A stretch of 64,000 bases of DNA from Spirosoma fluviale (GTDB lineage: Bacteria > Bacteroidota > Bacteroidia > Cytophagales > Spirosomataceae). This document shows, piece after piece, positions 16,132 through 24,638 of this stretch (the first letter of the stretch is position 1; every line of letters begins with the position of its first letter). Under the pieces are notes generated by a model. That model was not told the DNA's origin and searched no databases. It worked only from the letters and a program-made list of their open reading frames with translations. The stretch covers positions 1,054,001 to 1,118,000 of the forward strand of contig NZ_OCNH01000001.1 of NCBI RefSeq assembly GCF_900230225.1, written 5' to 3'. The translations under genes were made by a program, and so were the position numbers.

Positions 16132-19100
16132 AACACACGGGAACGGTACGGTATTGGCTCATTGGATTAGTTAGTTTTATCGGCAGCCTGACAACGGTTT
16201 TGGGGCAGTCGGTTCCGGCGGATTCCATTCGGCACCGGGTCATTCTTATTGGGGATGCCGGTCGCCTGCGAAACGGTAAAAACCCGGTTGTCGATGCGGT
16301 ACGGGCACGGTATGACTTCCGCAATTCGCGCACAACGCTGCTCTACCTCGGCGATAACGTTTATCCGCATGGGCTATCCGACGAAAGCAGCCCCGATCAC
16401 GATTCACTGGCCGCCATTCTGCGGTATCAGGTGAGCCCCGGCCTGCCGGGGAAAGCTGGTCAGTCCAATACGTCGAGGGTTCTGCTGATTCCCGGCAATC
16501 ATGACTGGGGCAAAGGTCGTTCCGATGGCTGGGAGCGGATTGTCCGGCAGGGGAAGTGGATCGACAGTCTAAAGGCACCAAATATTCAATTGCTTCCGGC
16601 CGATGGGTGCCCCGGCCCGGAAGAGATTCAACTGAACGCCAGCCTTGTGCTGGTCATTATGGATACGCAGTGGTGGCTCCATCCGTACGCAAAGCCGGGT
16701 GCCGACTCAGATTGTAGCTGCAAAAATCAGGATGAAGTCATTGCCCGGCTGTCGGATATAGCGTATCGGAACAAGGGCAAGGCCATTATCGTGGCGACCC
16801 ACCATCCTTTTCGGAGCTACGGGATTCACGGCGGTTACTATACCCTCAAGCAGCATATTTTTCCGCTGACGGAGTTTTCGTCAAAGCTGTACATCCCGCT
16901 ACCGGTTATTGGCTCTATTTACCCGCTGGTGCGCGGGGTGTTCGGCAACATTCAGGATTTGCCGAATCCGACCTACAAGCACATGGTTCAGGTGATGGAA
17001 AAAGCCATGGCACCAGCGCCCAATGTGGTGTTTGTCTCCGGCCATGACCACGCTATCCAGCATATTGTGGACGGTTCCCGCAACTACATTGTGAGTGGTT
17101 CGGGCATCAACCGCGAGCGGGTGAAAAACGGAGCACTGGCCCGGTTCGTGAGTGGCGAATGGGGCTATGTCGTACTCGACGAACTAACCAACGGGACGCT
17201 GAAAGCTACGTTTTATACCGTCGATGAAGCCGCCAAGGCTACCGAAGTTCATGCCGCTACACTGTTCACCGTACCACCCTCGGGCGACTCCGTAGCGGTA
17301 AAGGCAAAAGCGCCAACCTGGCCGGATAGCGTACAAGTCGCCATTGCTCCGGCCTACGATAGCGTGGGGGCAATTCATCGATTACTATTTGGTACCAATT
17401 ACCGAAAAGAATGGGCCACCACCGTCAAATTGCCCGTTTTTGACCTGACCCATACCAACGGCGGCTTCAAAATTTTGCAGCGTGGTGGCGGACAGCAGAC
17501 AAAATCCCTGCGACTCGAGGATGCCAGTGGCAAAGAATGGGTGTTGCGGAGTATCCAGAAAGACCCGGCGGGAGCGCTGCCCGCTGCCCTGCGCGAAACC
17601 ATTGCCAAAGACGTGTTGCAGGATGAGATTTCGGCCGGTAACCCGTTTGCGCCACTCGTTGTGCCCACGCTGGCGAAAGCCACCGGCATACCCCATGCCA
17701 ATCCGATACTCGTATATGTGCCCGATGATCCGGCGCTGGGCATCTACCAGGCCGATTTTGGGAAGACCGTTTGCCTGTTCGAAGAACGAAACCCCGGCGA
17801 TGGCAAATCCATCAGCACGATAAAACTCCTCGAAGCGCTCGAAAAAGATAATGACGACCGCGTCGACCAGCGTGCTGTCCTGCGCGCCCGAATGCTCGAT
17901 CTGTTCATTGGCGACTGGGATCGGCATGAGGACCAGTGGCGCTGGGGGAGCCGGAAAACCGCCGGTGGTAAAGTCTATTACCCGATTCCCCGCGACCGCG
18001 ATCAGGTGTTTTTTCGGGCGGGTGGGCTATTCCCGGCCATTGCCTCGGTGCCGTGGATACAACCTAAATTTCAGGGATTCACGACCAAACTGGGCAATGT
18101 AAACGGGTTTATGAACAACGGACGGTTCTTCGACCGGCTCTTCATGCACGAACTTAGTGCCCAGGACTGGATTGCCGAAATAACTGATCTGCGCGATTCG
18201 CTGACGGACGATGTATTGCAGCGGGCCATCAACCAGCTTCCCGATACCATTCGACATGAATCCGGAAATCGAATTCTGGAAACGCTTAAAGTCCGGCGGG
18301 GATGGCTGCTCGAAAAGGCGCTGGAGTATTACCGGTTTCTGGCCAAAGCGGTCGATATTCCCGGTTCGGACAAGAAAGAGCTGTTTCGGGTGCAGCACAT
18401 CAACGACGATCAGTTGGTAGTATCGGTGTTCAAGCTAACCAAAGACGGTTCGGTAGGGCCACGGATGTACAGCCGTGCGTTCGATGCATCCATTACTCGC
18501 GAGATTCGCCTGTACGGACAAAAAGGCGACGACCGGTTTGAGGTGAGCGGCCCCGAACCAGCCGACATTACGGTGCGGCTCATTGGCGGAAAAGGGGAGG
18601 ATACGTTTGTGGTGACCGGGCATCCGGGCAAGCCACTTATTTATGATCTGAGTACGGAAGCGAACATACTTCCGGCTCCCCATCTGGCCCATTTGCATCT
18701 ATCGACCGATAAAGCGGTCAACGCCTATGATCCCCACGTGTTCAAATACGACCGGCTGTTGCCTCTGGCAACCATCGGCTATAATTTGGATGATGGATTG
18801 TTGCTGGGCGTGGGCGGTCAATGGATAAAACAGGGTTTTCGGAAAACGCCCTACGCGTCGATGAACCGCCTGATGATCAGCCGGGCGCTGGCTACCGAAG
18901 CGGTTTCGATTAAGTACGACGGGATCTTTACCGATGCCATTGGTAAGAATGACCTGTGGATCAATGCGTCGATCAAAGCGCCCGATAACGTGACCAACTT
19001 TTTTGGCCCCGGCAATGAAACCGTTTTCGAGAAAGAACGCCGAATTCGCTACTACCGGACTCGCTACAACCTCATCAATCTGGCTCTGTTGCTGAAACGG

Positions 19101-19802
19101 GATATTGGTGCCCACACGCAGGTGTCGGTGGGGCCGGTTTTTCAGCAGTTTAGTTTAGATACGGATGAGAACAAAGGTCGCTTTATTGAAACCTATGTTA
19201 AGCAACTGCCTGAATCAGAAAGGTTTCTGCGTCGGGAAAGTTACGGAGGCTTACAGGCCGGGTTACAGATCGACAATCGAAACAGACCCGTTCAGCCATC
19301 CAGAGGGTTTTACTGGAACACGACCTGGCTGGGTATGCAGGGATTTAGTGAAGAGGCAAATCACTTTACCCAACTGCGATCGGAACTGGCGGTCTATACC
19401 AGTTTCAGTCAGTCTGCTAATTTCGTCCTTGTCAACCGGGTTGGCGGTGGGCTGACGTACGGTGATCCCGCGTTTTATCAGTTACTTTACCTGGGCGGAC
19501 AGGATAATCTGCGGGGTTTTCGAACGTATCGGTTTGCTGGTAATAATCTGTTTTATTACAACCTCGAAGCCCGGTTGAAACTGTTCGATTTTCAGTCGTT
19601 TTTGTTTCCGGGCAGTGTAGGTTTACTGGCGTTTAACGATATTGGACGGGTATGGCTCACGGGCGAAACGTCTACCAAGTGGCACAATGGCTATGGAGGG
19701 GGCTTGTACGTAACACCCGCCAGCCTGTTGCTGGTAACAGCCTCCGTTGGGTTTTCGAAAGAGGGGGCATTGCCCTATGTGTCGCTGGGTTTCCGATTCT
19801 AA
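16128..19802 (+). CDS. Secreted metallophosphoesterase + kinase-like region + BamA-type outer-membrane barrel
   Basis: 1224 residues in one chain. A signal peptide (residues 1-27) precedes a calcineurin-type metallophosphoesterase with its metal motifs GDAG (Asp43), LGDNVYP (Asp76), GNHDW (residues 123-127), THHPF and SGHDHAIQH. A middle region near residues 430-640 has GDWDRHEDQW (595-604) and IPRDRDQVF (about 620-628), reminiscent of catalytic and metal loops in HipA/Fam20/CotH-like kinases. The C-terminal ~360 residues form a BamA/TamA-like barrel (LGGQDNLRGFRTYRFAG, ending SLGFRF). The enzyme parts should face the periplasm or surface. Substrate unknown. The kinase-like reading is inference from two short motifs. 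Confidence 0.8.
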   Translation: MKHTGTVRYWLIGLVSFIGSLTTVLGQSVPADSIRHRVILIGDAGRLRNGKNPVVDAVRARYDFRNSRTTLLYLGDNVYPHGLSDESSPDHDSLAAILRYQVSPGLPGKAGQSNTSRVLLIPGNHDWGKGRSDGWERIVRQGKWIDSLKAPNIQLLPADGCPGPEEIQLNASLVLVIMDTQWWLHPYAKPGADSDCSCKNQDEVIARLSDIAYRNKGKAIIVATHHPFRSYGIHGGYYTLKQHIFPLTEFSSKLYIPLPVIGSIYPLVRGVFGNIQDLPNPTYKHMVQVMEKAMAPAPNVVFVSGHDHAIQHIVDGSRNYIVSGSGINRERVKNGALARFVSGEWGYVVLDELTNGTLKATFYTVDEAAKATEVHAATLFTVPPSGDSVAVKAKAPTWPDSVQVAIAPAYDSVGAIHRLLFGTNYRKEWATTVKLPVFDLTHTNGGFKILQRGGGQQTKSLRLEDASGKEWVLRSIQKDPAGALPAALRETIAKDVLQDEISAGNPFAPLVVPTLAKATGIPHANPILVYVPDDPALGIYQADFGKTVCLFEERNPGDGKSISTIKLLEALEKDNDDRVDQRAVLRARMLDLFIGDWDRHEDQWRWGSRKTAGGKVYYPIPRDRDQVFFRAGGLFPAIASVPWIQPKFQGFTTKLGNVNGFMNNGRFFDRLFMHELSAQDWIAEITDLRDSLTDDVLQRAINQLPDTIRHESGNRILETLKVRRGWLLEKALEYYRFLAKAVDIPGSDKKELFRVQHINDDQLVVSVFKLTKDGSVGPRMYSRAFDASITREIRLYGQKGDDRFEVSGPEPADITVRLIGGKGEDTFVVTGHPGKPLIYDLSTEANILPAPHLAHLHLSTDKAVNAYDPHVFKYDRLLPLATIGYNLDDGLLLGVGGQWIKQGFRKTPYASMNRLMISRALATEAVSIKYDGIFTDAIGKNDLWINASIKAPDNVTNFFGPGNETVFEKERRIRYYRTRYNLINLALLLKRDIGAHTQVSVGPVFQQFSLDTDENKGRFIETYVKQLPESERFLRRESYGGLQAGLQIDNRNRPVQPSRGFYWNTTWLGMQGFSEEANHFTQLRSELAVYTSFSQSANFVLVNRVGGGLTYGDPAFYQLLYLGGQDNLRGFRTYRFAGNNLFYYNLEARLKLFDFQSFLFPGSVGLLAFNDIGRVWLTGETSTKWHNGYGGGLYVTPASLLLVTASVGFSKEGALPYVSLGFRF

Positions 19803-19818
19803 TAGTAACCGTTCGATT

Positions 19819-21069
19819 ATGACTGCTAAACTAATACCCCAGATTGAGGCCCACGTTGTGACTGAGTTCAGTGATCACTCCCGGCCCGATCTGACGTATC
19901 ATACCCTTGCCCACACCCAGGGCGTTGTTCACGCAGCGGAACAACTGGCCAACCATTATAAACTGGATGAAACCCAGGAACTGGTCGTTCTGGCGGCTGC
20001 CTGGTTTCACGATATCGGGTACCTGAGCGGCCCGCCCGAGGATCATGAGGAACGAAGCGCATCGCTTGCAAGCGACTTTCTGACGGAACTGGGCGTATCC
20101 ATCGGCGTCATCGAGCAGGTGAAAGGCTGTATACTTGCCACCAAACTGCCGCAATCGCCACGAAATCGGCTCGAAGAAATCCTTTGCGATGCCGACATGT
20201 ACCACCTGGCCAGCGACGATTACAAAGACAAACAGAAATTGCTTCGGAAGGAAAAAGAAAACCTGACGGGCGTGGCTATTTCGGGAAGCGACTGGCGGCA
20301 AAAGAACATTGCGCTGCTCGAAACGCATCAATATTTCACCAAATACGCCCGAAACCATCTGGAAGAAGGGCGGGCGAATAATCTGCGCCGGTTAAAGGAA
20401 AAGCAGGCTGAAAAGAACAGCGACAGCAAGCCGGAAACAGCCGCCGTAGCAAGTGCGGCCCCCGAACCAGCCGTAAGTTCAGCCCCAGCGTCCGTAGAGC
20501 CAGCTCAACAAACGGAGAAGAAAAAGAACAAAGACGGTAAATCCGACCGGGGCGTTGAAACGATGTTTCGGACAACGTCGTCCAATCATTTACGGCTGAG
20601 CGAAATTGCGGACAGCAAAGCCAACATCATGATTTCGGTGAACTCGATCATGGTGTCCATTCTGGTGTCTATTCTCCCGCGCCGGATCGAGGAAAATCCT
20701 AACCTGATGATGCCGACGGCCCTGTTCCTGACTACATCTGTCCTGACAATCGTTTTCGCCATTCTGGCCACCCGCCCCAACGTCACGCAGGGCACCTTCA
20801 GCCACGAAGATATTTTGCAGAAGAAAGGTAACCTGTTGTTTTTCGGTAATTTCCACCGCATGAACCTTGGCGAATACGAATGGGGAATCCAGGAGCTCAT
20901 GCAGGATAGCCAGTACCTTTACGGCACCATGACCCGTGACATTTACTATTTAGGGCTCGTGCTTGCGAAAAAATATAAACTCCTGCGCGTTGCTTACACC
21001 GTTTTCATGTTCGGCTTTGTCACGTCTATCCTGGCTTTTCTGAGCGTATTCCTGTTCTTCAGCAAGTAA
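19819..21069 (+). CDS. HD phosphohydrolase fused to a Pycsar effector (PycTM) membrane domain
   Basis: 416 residues from ATG 19819, 16 bases after the previous gene; the longer frame from 19747 lies inside that gene. Residues 22-185 are an HD domain: YHTLAHTQGVVHAA, AAAWFHDIG (His64-Asp65) and CDADMYHL (Asp124/126). A charged, Ala/Pro/Lys-rich linker (190-245) leads to residues 250-416, which match the Pycsar effector family, formerly DUF5706: LRLSEIADSKANIMISVNS, then hydrophobic segments at about 270-287, 298-317 and 392-413. Pycsar effectors bind cyclic cCMP or cUMP and damage the membrane during phage infection. HD domains hydrolyse phosphoester bonds in nucleotides. No pyrimidine cyclase gene lies nearby. 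Domain calls are confident; the biological role is not. Confidence 0.85.
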   Translation: MTAKLIPQIEAHVVTEFSDHSRPDLTYHTLAHTQGVVHAAEQLANHYKLDETQELVVLAAAWFHDIGYLSGPPEDHEERSASLASDFLTELGVSIGVIEQVKGCILATKLPQSPRNRLEEILCDADMYHLASDDYKDKQKLLRKEKENLTGVAISGSDWRQKNIALLETHQYFTKYARNHLEEGRANNLRRLKEKQAEKNSDSKPETAAVASAAPEPAVSSAPASVEPAQQTEKKKNKDGKSDRGVETMFRTTSSNHLRLSEIADSKANIMISVNSIMVSILVSILPRRIEENPNLMMPTALFLTTSVLTIVFAILATRPNVTQGTFSHEDILQKKGNLLFFGNFHRMNLGEYEWGIQELMQDSQYLYGTMTRDIYYLGLVLAKKYKLLRVAYTVFMFGFVTSILAFLSVFLFFSK

Positions 21070-21078
21070 AATTAGAAT

Positions 21079-21343
21079 GAACACAGAGGCACGGAGAGCA
21101 CAGAGATTAATGGATTGATTTTTTAATCATGAATCTGTTTAAACTTTTTATTTTATCAAAAATGGTGGCTTCGAGGCTGTAATACCGACCGTCCCGGTCG
21201 GGTGAGAAGCGATTAGATTACGCCCGACCGGGACGGTCGGTATTACAGCCTCTAAGTCACCTTTCTATTTTCTAGGAAAGTTTAAACAGGTTCCATTTAT
21301 TCTCTGTGTTCTCCGTGCCGCAATGGCGGACCATCTCTGTGTC
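21079..21343. repeat. Nested inverted-repeat element between the HD-PycTM gene and moeA
   Basis: Three layers are visible. Outer: CACGGAGAGCACAGAGA-type sequence at 21088-21107 against its complement at 21299-21319. Middle: CTGTTTAAACTTT at 21135-21147 against 21277-21289. Inner: a perfect 30-base arm pair, 21173-21202 and 21223-21252, with the core ACCGACCGTCCCGGTCGGG. The inner core recurs at 60493-60575 and the outer CTCTGTG-type units recur at 25.7, 30.2 and 31.9 kb. No coding sequence is inside; both flanking genes end here, so it may also act as a two-way terminator. Confidence 0.75.
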
Positions 21344-21350
21344 CAATAAA

Positions 21351-22544
21351 TTACCGCGTTGACCAAAGTTGAAACGCTTCCCCTGCGCCAAATTCAGAGC
21401 GGTCGGCAGGGAGTTCCATGAAGGCGTCGGCGGCCAGCAGGTTGGCAAAATCGGCCGAGCCGGAGCCGGGCAGGGGATGGGCCAGCGTGCGTCCGTCGGG
21501 CTCGGACGTCAGTCGAACGGGTAGGAAGTAGGTGATGCTCGGTTTAAACACAACCCGTTCGGCCAGTTGAGCATAGCGGGTTGCCTGCGCCGGTAATCCA
21601 AGGGATGTTCGCAGGTATGGCAGCACATACCGATACGCACACAACACCGTCGACACCGGGTTGCCGGGCAGCGCAAAGATGGTTTTCGTCGGGGTCGAGC
21701 CAAACCAGAGCGGTTTTCCCGGCCGTTGCTCAATCTTGTGAAAGTGCTTCTGAACGCCCAGTTGTGCCAGAACCGCCGGTACAAAGTCAGCCTTTCCGGC
21801 GGAGACGCCCCCGCTTAAGATCAGCACGTCATTAGCCGCCAGAAGACCGGCGATTTGGTCGGCCAGAATAGTTTCGTCATCAATAATGTGGTGCAGCGAA
21901 GCGTCGATGCCCAGCGAAGCGAGAGCCGCCCGGAGCATGTAGGTATTCGACCGGCGAATTTGGTAGGGCAGGGGCGTATCGGCAATGTCGACCAGTTCAT
22001 CGCCGGTAGAGATGAGCGCCACCCGGGGCAGGGCCGTTACGCGTACCGTTATTTGCCCGACGGATGCCGCCACCGCCAGTTCAGGTGGCCCAAGCCGCAT
22101 ACCCACTGAGAGCAGTTCGTCGCCCGCCCGCCGGTCCGTTGCCTGGGGATGAACATGCTGACCTGGCTGTACATCATCAATCGTGATCGTCGCCTGGCCA
22201 TCCGCAATGGTCACGTCTTCGTAGCGAACAACGGTGTCGGCACCCAAAGACAGCATGGCTCCGGTCATGATTTCCAGACAGCAATTGGCCTCGGTCAGCG
22301 TTAGCTGCGGCTGACCGGCGCGTTGGATACCTGCCACCGTAAACGTGCGTTGCCCTGCCGAATAATCGGCAAATCGAATGGCAATACCATCCATCGCTAC
22401 CCGGTCGAACGGCGGGAAATCGCGGTCGGCCCGGACGGCCTCGCGGAGCACCCGGCCGTTGGCGAGTGGTAAAGGTACTGTTTCAACAGGGAGCGTTAAC
22501 AGATGTTGTTGAGTGATGGCAAAGGCGTCGGCAACGGAAATCAT
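21351..22544 (-). CDS. moeA: Molybdopterin molybdotransferase MoeA
   Basis: 397 residues from ATG 22544; a GTG at 22568 would add eight residues without motif support. It follows the MoeA plan: N-terminal MISVADAFAITQQHLLTLPV, FDRVAMDGIAI, the MoCF_biosynth domain with STGDELV, LSGGVSAGKADFV and the loop RPGKPLWFG, then LPGNPVSTVLCAY. MoeA inserts molybdate into adenylylated molybdopterin, the last step of molybdenum cofactor assembly. moaC and mobA lie 2-4 kb away on the opposite strand, so the pathway genes are near one another but not in one operon. Confidence 0.95.
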   Translation of the reverse strand: MISVADAFAITQQHLLTLPVETVPLPLANGRVLREAVRADRDFPPFDRVAMDGIAIRFADYSAGQRTFTVAGIQRAGQPQLTLTEANCCLEIMTGAMLSLGADTVVRYEDVTIADGQATITIDDVQPGQHVHPQATDRRAGDELLSVGMRLGPPELAVAASVGQITVRVTALPRVALISTGDELVDIADTPLPYQIRRSNTYMLRAALASLGIDASLHHIIDDETILADQIAGLLAANDVLILSGGVSAGKADFVPAVLAQLGVQKHFHKIEQRPGKPLWFGSTPTKTIFALPGNPVSTVLCAYRYVLPYLRTSLGLPAQATRYAQLAERVVFKPSITYFLPVRLTSEPDGRTLAHPLPGSGSADFANLLAADAFMELPADRSEFGAGEAFQLWSTR

Positions 22545-22662
22545 AAGCGGTAAAGGCGAAAATGTCACGACAAGTTACGCCCAAAACACGCCATCCTACA
22601 AACGCTCCGCACAGGGATGGTACGCAATAATTATGAGTCATTCCGAATTCTAGGTGGGAACG

Positions 22663-22782
22663 TTGGGCATAGTCTTTGACTATGTCCGAGTGTTATCCGG
22701 TCTCTGACCGGTCGGCTCGCCAAGACTGAAACGCCGGTCGGAGACCGGAAAACGCCGGGACATAGTCAAAGACTATGCCCAA
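22663..22782. repeat. Two-tier palindromic repeat
   Basis: Outer arms 22663-22687 and 22758-22782 are perfect complements over 25 bases (GGGCATAGTCTTTGACTATG core; each arm is itself partly palindromic). Inner arms CCGGTCTCTGACCGG (22697-22711) and CCGGTCGGAGACCGG (22734-22748) pair at 14 of 15 positions. No ORF is present. It lies between the 5' end of moeA and the 3' end of a ferritin-like gene. Confidence 0.75.
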
Positions 22783-22827
22783 AGGGGGCTGATCGCGCCA
22801 TAATTTTAACCTGACGAGTATACAACG

Positions 22828-22871
22828 AATGAAGCCGCCGGTACATCGTTTAAATGACCGACGGCTTCATT
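22828..22871 (-). terminator. Hairpin downstream of the ferritin-like genes
   Basis: AATGAAGCCG at 22828-22837 pairs with CGGCTTCATT at 22862-22871, 25 bases past the stop of the ferritin-like gene (minus strand). There is no long T-run, so it is a weak terminator or an mRNA-stabilising hairpin. Confidence 0.45.
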
Positions 22872-22895
22872 TAGAACTATATGTTAAGGCGCATT

Positions 22896-23696
22896 TTACG
22901 CCAGGAACGGCGCTACAATAGCGGTCACCTGTTCGCGGGTGAGCGGCTCATCGAACGCTTCGGTGATGCCTTCCAGCGGTACCTGCCCATCCAGCAAACT
23001 GGCGAGGTTAATTCCTTTCTGAACCACATTGTCATCGCCCGCGTAAACGGCTGCGGCTGCCTGCGGCAATCCTGACGGACTGGCTAGCGGTATCCAGCCT
23101 TTCTGCCCGCGCAGGTAGCGGATACGGGCCGCGTGCGTAGCTTCCGTAGCGTGAATCTGCAAGGCGGTTTCCAGAATTGGCTTGTCGTTCATCAGATTTG
23201 GAGCCTGTCCTTTATACGCCCGGACGCCCGTATCTTCAAACGCCTGCGAAACGGCCGCAAAGGTCTGGAAATTAGAAAATGTATCGGGGAAATTACCCTT
23301 GGCTGAATAATCGAAGCCTGGTTTTGGAATTGCCTTATCGCCTAATACTTTTTTAAGCAGCTTGACATGTAATTCCTCATGCCGCCGGATGTATTCGAAC
23401 GCCAGTTTATATGGTTCGGGAATCAGACCGGGGGTGTTGGTGCCAATTTCGTAAAATTCCGATTCAAGGTATTCAAGCAAAAGGGCAAAGTTTAACACAT
23501 CCACCACGTTTTGCGGTAACTGGCTGCTTTGTCCGTACGCTTTTGTTAAGGCCGATGCCATAATGGCCGGAGCGGCCACGGCCACTGTTTTACGGGTTAG
23601 GCTGCTGAACAGACCCCGCCGGGATACGTGCTCCAGCCGGTCGAAAAATTCGCCGTCAACCTGTTCGAGTTCAGTAAAAATTGATTGTAGATTCAT
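22896..23696 (-). CDS. Ferritin-like domain protein, exported
   Basis: 266 residues. After ~50 residues comes an RRGLFSSLTRKTVAVAAPAI stretch that looks like a twin-arginine or similar export signal inside a longer N terminus. The main body fits the ferritin-like fold of Bacteroidota and Deinococcus proteins: LNFALLLEYLESEFYEIG, HEELHVKLLKKVLG and IHATEATHAARIRYLRG supply Glu and His residues on four helices. Whether these bind a di-iron centre is not proven. It lies 15 bases downstream of a second gene of the same family; the two are certainly co-transcribed. Possible role: periplasmic metal or stress protein. Confidence 0.82.
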   Translation of the reverse strand: MNLQSIFTELEQVDGEFFDRLEHVSRRGLFSSLTRKTVAVAAPAIMASALTKAYGQSSQLPQNVVDVLNFALLLEYLESEFYEIGTNTPGLIPEPYKLAFEYIRRHEELHVKLLKKVLGDKAIPKPGFDYSAKGNFPDTFSNFQTFAAVSQAFEDTGVRAYKGQAPNLMNDKPILETALQIHATEATHAARIRYLRGQKGWIPLASPSGLPQAAAAVYAGDDNVVQKGINLASLLDGQVPLEGITEAFDEPLTREQVTAIVAPFLA

Positions 23697-23711
23697 AATC
23701 GGTGAAACAGG

Positions 23712-24431
23712 TTAGGCTGCGACTGACGGCAGGTTGTGAGCATCAATAATTTCAAGGACGTATTTCTGAGCGATCGGAACCACCTCAGCCGGTTCGAGTT
23801 TAATGAACAAACCCTCGATGACGATGTTATCACCCGAAAAAGCGGATTGATTCATGTACTCGATTTCCCTGATAATGGACACGTGCCGGGCTTCTACCGA
23901 AACGATCTTACCCGCTACTGCCAGATTTTCGGGGTCGGTCAGGTACTTGCCGCCCCCGTTGTAGGCCGCCGTTCCGATTTCGGCAAATTTCCGCGAGGCC
24001 TCCAGTACATCCGTACGCTCCCGGAAATTGATGTCGCTGAAATTCAGGGTCAGGTCCGGAATACCGGCGCTGCCTAAAGCGGCCCGGTAAAACGCCCGGT
24101 GCGTTACTTCGTGGTTGCGAAGATCCTGAAATAACTGCATCTCCATAGCGGTCATGCCCGAATAGGGATTTGCCAGCACCAGTTCGTAGAAACGGGATTC
24201 GATCTGCTCCAGTACGAAGGCATAATTGAGAATGCCGAGGTCACCGCCGGGCAGCGTGATCACATCGCCCGGTAGCCGTCCGCCATTTGGGCTAATGTCG
24301 GGGGTAGCCGTCGAACAGGCGGTCAGTAGCCCACCCGTGACGGCCGCAGCGGTGGCTGTGCGTAGAAATGCACGCCTGGGAGTATTGAACTCCGAAGGTG
24401 TTTTGAGGTTGTTCATGAAACTGTTTTTCAT
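23712..24431 (-). CDS. Ferritin-like domain lipoprotein with Tat signal
   Basis: 239 residues. The N terminus has PRRAFLRTATAAAVTGGLLT followed by ACS: a twin-arginine signal that ends in a lipobox-like Cys, so the protein is probably exported folded and lipid-anchored. The mature part repeats the helix pattern of its neighbour: LNYAFVLEQIESRFYELVL, NHEVTHRAFYRAALG and VSVEARHVSIIREIEYM. Export in folded form suits a protein that takes up metal in the cytoplasm. Start is ATG 24431; ATG 24416 is also in frame and nearer the Tat motif. First gene of the two-gene operon. Confidence 0.82.
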   Translation of the reverse strand: MKNSFMNNLKTPSEFNTPRRAFLRTATAAAVTGGLLTACSTATPDISPNGGRLPGDVITLPGGDLGILNYAFVLEQIESRFYELVLANPYSGMTAMEMQLFQDLRNHEVTHRAFYRAALGSAGIPDLTLNFSDINFRERTDVLEASRKFAEIGTAAYNGGGKYLTDPENLAVAGKIVSVEARHVSIIREIEYMNQSAFSGDNIVIEGLFIKLEPAEVVPIAQKYVLEIIDAHNLPSVAA

Positions 24432-24609
24432 TGAGTAAAGGATGTAATAATTGTACTGTGGCTTTATTATCCTGTAATACCAGAAGCCCGACTGTAGGTT
24501 ATAAACTAGTGAGGGAAAGGCCGGATAACGAGCGTAATGTCAGCAGCTGACAAACGAACTATTTAGCAGGCTATCCGGCAGCAACGGAGCAAACCTGAAC
24601 AGGAGCGTT

Positions 24610-24617
24610 TACCTTTG
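24610..24617 (+). promoter_or_regulatory. -7 box upstream of moaC
   Basis: TACCTTTG fits TAnnTTTG and lies 21 bases before the moaC ATG. No TTTG is present at the expected -33 distance, so the promoter may depend on an activator. Confidence 0.4.
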
Positions 24618-24638
24618 TGTATCTGTTTTTGAAAAACT

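Noticed and set aside
19747..19818. Upstream extension of the HD-PycTM protein
   Set aside because: It lies inside the end of the preceding barrel gene in another frame and carries no HD-family sequence; ATG 19819 fits better.
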